Shown here: in pieces, positions 63,630 through 64,000 of the stretch
How positions within the stretch are numbered: the stretch's first letter is position 1
Layout of the letters: the number at the start of each line of letters is the position of its first letter
Origin: Inhella proteolytica
GTDB taxonomy: Bacteria > Pseudomonadota > Gammaproteobacteria > Burkholderiales > Burkholderiaceae_C
NCBI RefSeq assembly: GCF_016093275.1
Contig: NZ_JAEDAK010000007.1
Span: 186,001-250,000 of the forward strand
DNA: 64,000 bases
Reading direction: 5' to 3'
Notes under the pieces: generated by a model
Seen by the model: only the letters and a program-made list of their open reading frames with translations
The model's database searches: none
What the model was told of the DNA's origin: nothing
Position numbers and translations under genes: made by a program

Positions 63630-63643
63630 GGCGCGGGATTGTC

Positions 63644-64000
63644 TCAGCCCGGGCCCGCCGCCCGCCGCCCGAGCAGGCTGCGGATGGCCGCGACCACGGC
63701 CTCCGGCGCGGCCTCCTGCACGCGGTGGTGGGCCTGCAGCTGACGCAGCTCCGCCTGCGGATAGAGGCGGTCCAGCTGGCGCTCGGCCTGCTCGGGATCC
63801 ACCGCCCAGACGCCGAAATCCTCGGCGTAGAGCACGCCCTTGAGCAGGTCGCGAACCAGGCCCTCGGGCTTGGCGGCGCGCGGGTCGGGCAGGGCCACCA
63901 TGCGGATCATCGGCCCGCCGAAGGCGCCGGGCTCGGCCAGCAGGCGCTCGCCCAGGTCGTGGATGCCGGCGATCTCGCGCCGCGCCGCGGCCGGCGCGAA
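63644..64000 (-). CDS. C-terminal part of a probable alpha/beta hydrolase (truncated by window edge)
   Basis: The frame is open from base 64000 to a TGA at 63646-63644, giving 118 residues. The tail ELRQLQAHHRVQEAAPEAVV resembles the end of alpha/beta hydrolases, where the catalytic His precedes a helix reading like QEEAPEAVA. The nucleophile lies outside the window, so the class is tentative. It ends 14 bp before the PurM-like start. Confidence 0.55.
   Translation of the reverse strand, partial: FAPAAARREIAGIHDLGERLLAEPGAFGGPMIRMVALPDPRAAKPEGLVRDLLKGVLYAEDFGVWAVDPEQAERQLDRLYPQAELRQLQAHHRVQEAAPEAVVAAIRSLLGRRAAGPG

Overview
This is chromosomal core DNA from a GC-rich betaproteobacterium. The gene orders dxr-bamA-skp-lpxD-fabZ-lpxA-lpxB-rnhB-ppsR/ppsA, rpsF-priB-rpsR-rplI-dnaB, hemH-hslR-grpE-dnaK-dnaJ and the imuA-imuB-dnaE2 cassette point to Burkholderiales. 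The Rubrivivax/Leptothrix/Roseateles-like branch is my inference. I see no tRNA, rRNA, insertion sequence, prophage or CRISPR array.

Layout. 1-717 (minus): truncated NAD(P)HX epimerase gene. 882-14499 (plus): a long run for translation and the envelope (rpsB, tsf, pyrH, frr, uppS, cdsA, dxr, bamA, skp, lpxD, fabZ, lpxA, lpxB, rnhB, a SpoU methyltransferase). rseP, normally between dxr and bamA, is absent. 14484-20628: an orphan TPR-GAF histidine kinase downstream of ppsR, which is divergent from ppsA. 20736-23833: rpsF-priB-rpsR-rplI, then dnaB. 23921-30591: a LexA box, imuA-imuB-dnaE2 and a radical SAM gene. 30588-43387 (minus): a REC-TPR regulator, dnaJ, dnaK, grpE (two sigma-32-like promoters), hslR, hemH, a cyclase-FHA protein, rpoD, dnaG and an H-NS-like protein. 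43483-46455 (minus): argA, yggX and a ferric-iron binding protein; the 3' end of yggX is partly duplicated downstream of its stop. 46590-55006 (plus): a VOC protein, hrpA, and an overlapping pseudokinase-HDOD / kinase-HDOD-GAF pair. 55077-64000 (minus): a lipoprotein serine hydrolase, a two-component system, SRP RNA, a Kelch lipoprotein, a CadC-like membrane regulator with a propeller domain, a small HAD protein with an unknown partner, a divergent PurM homologue and the end of a probable alpha/beta hydrolase.

How they work together. Most of the window is housekeeping: ribosome assembly and recycling, isoprenoid and phospholipid precursors, lipid A synthesis, outer-membrane assembly, replication and protein folding. 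The accessory content is regulatory. It includes several orphan or unusual signalling proteins, of which the kinase/pseudokinase HDOD pair is the most interesting candidate system. The SOS cassette carries a clear LexA operator and may extend to the radical SAM gene.
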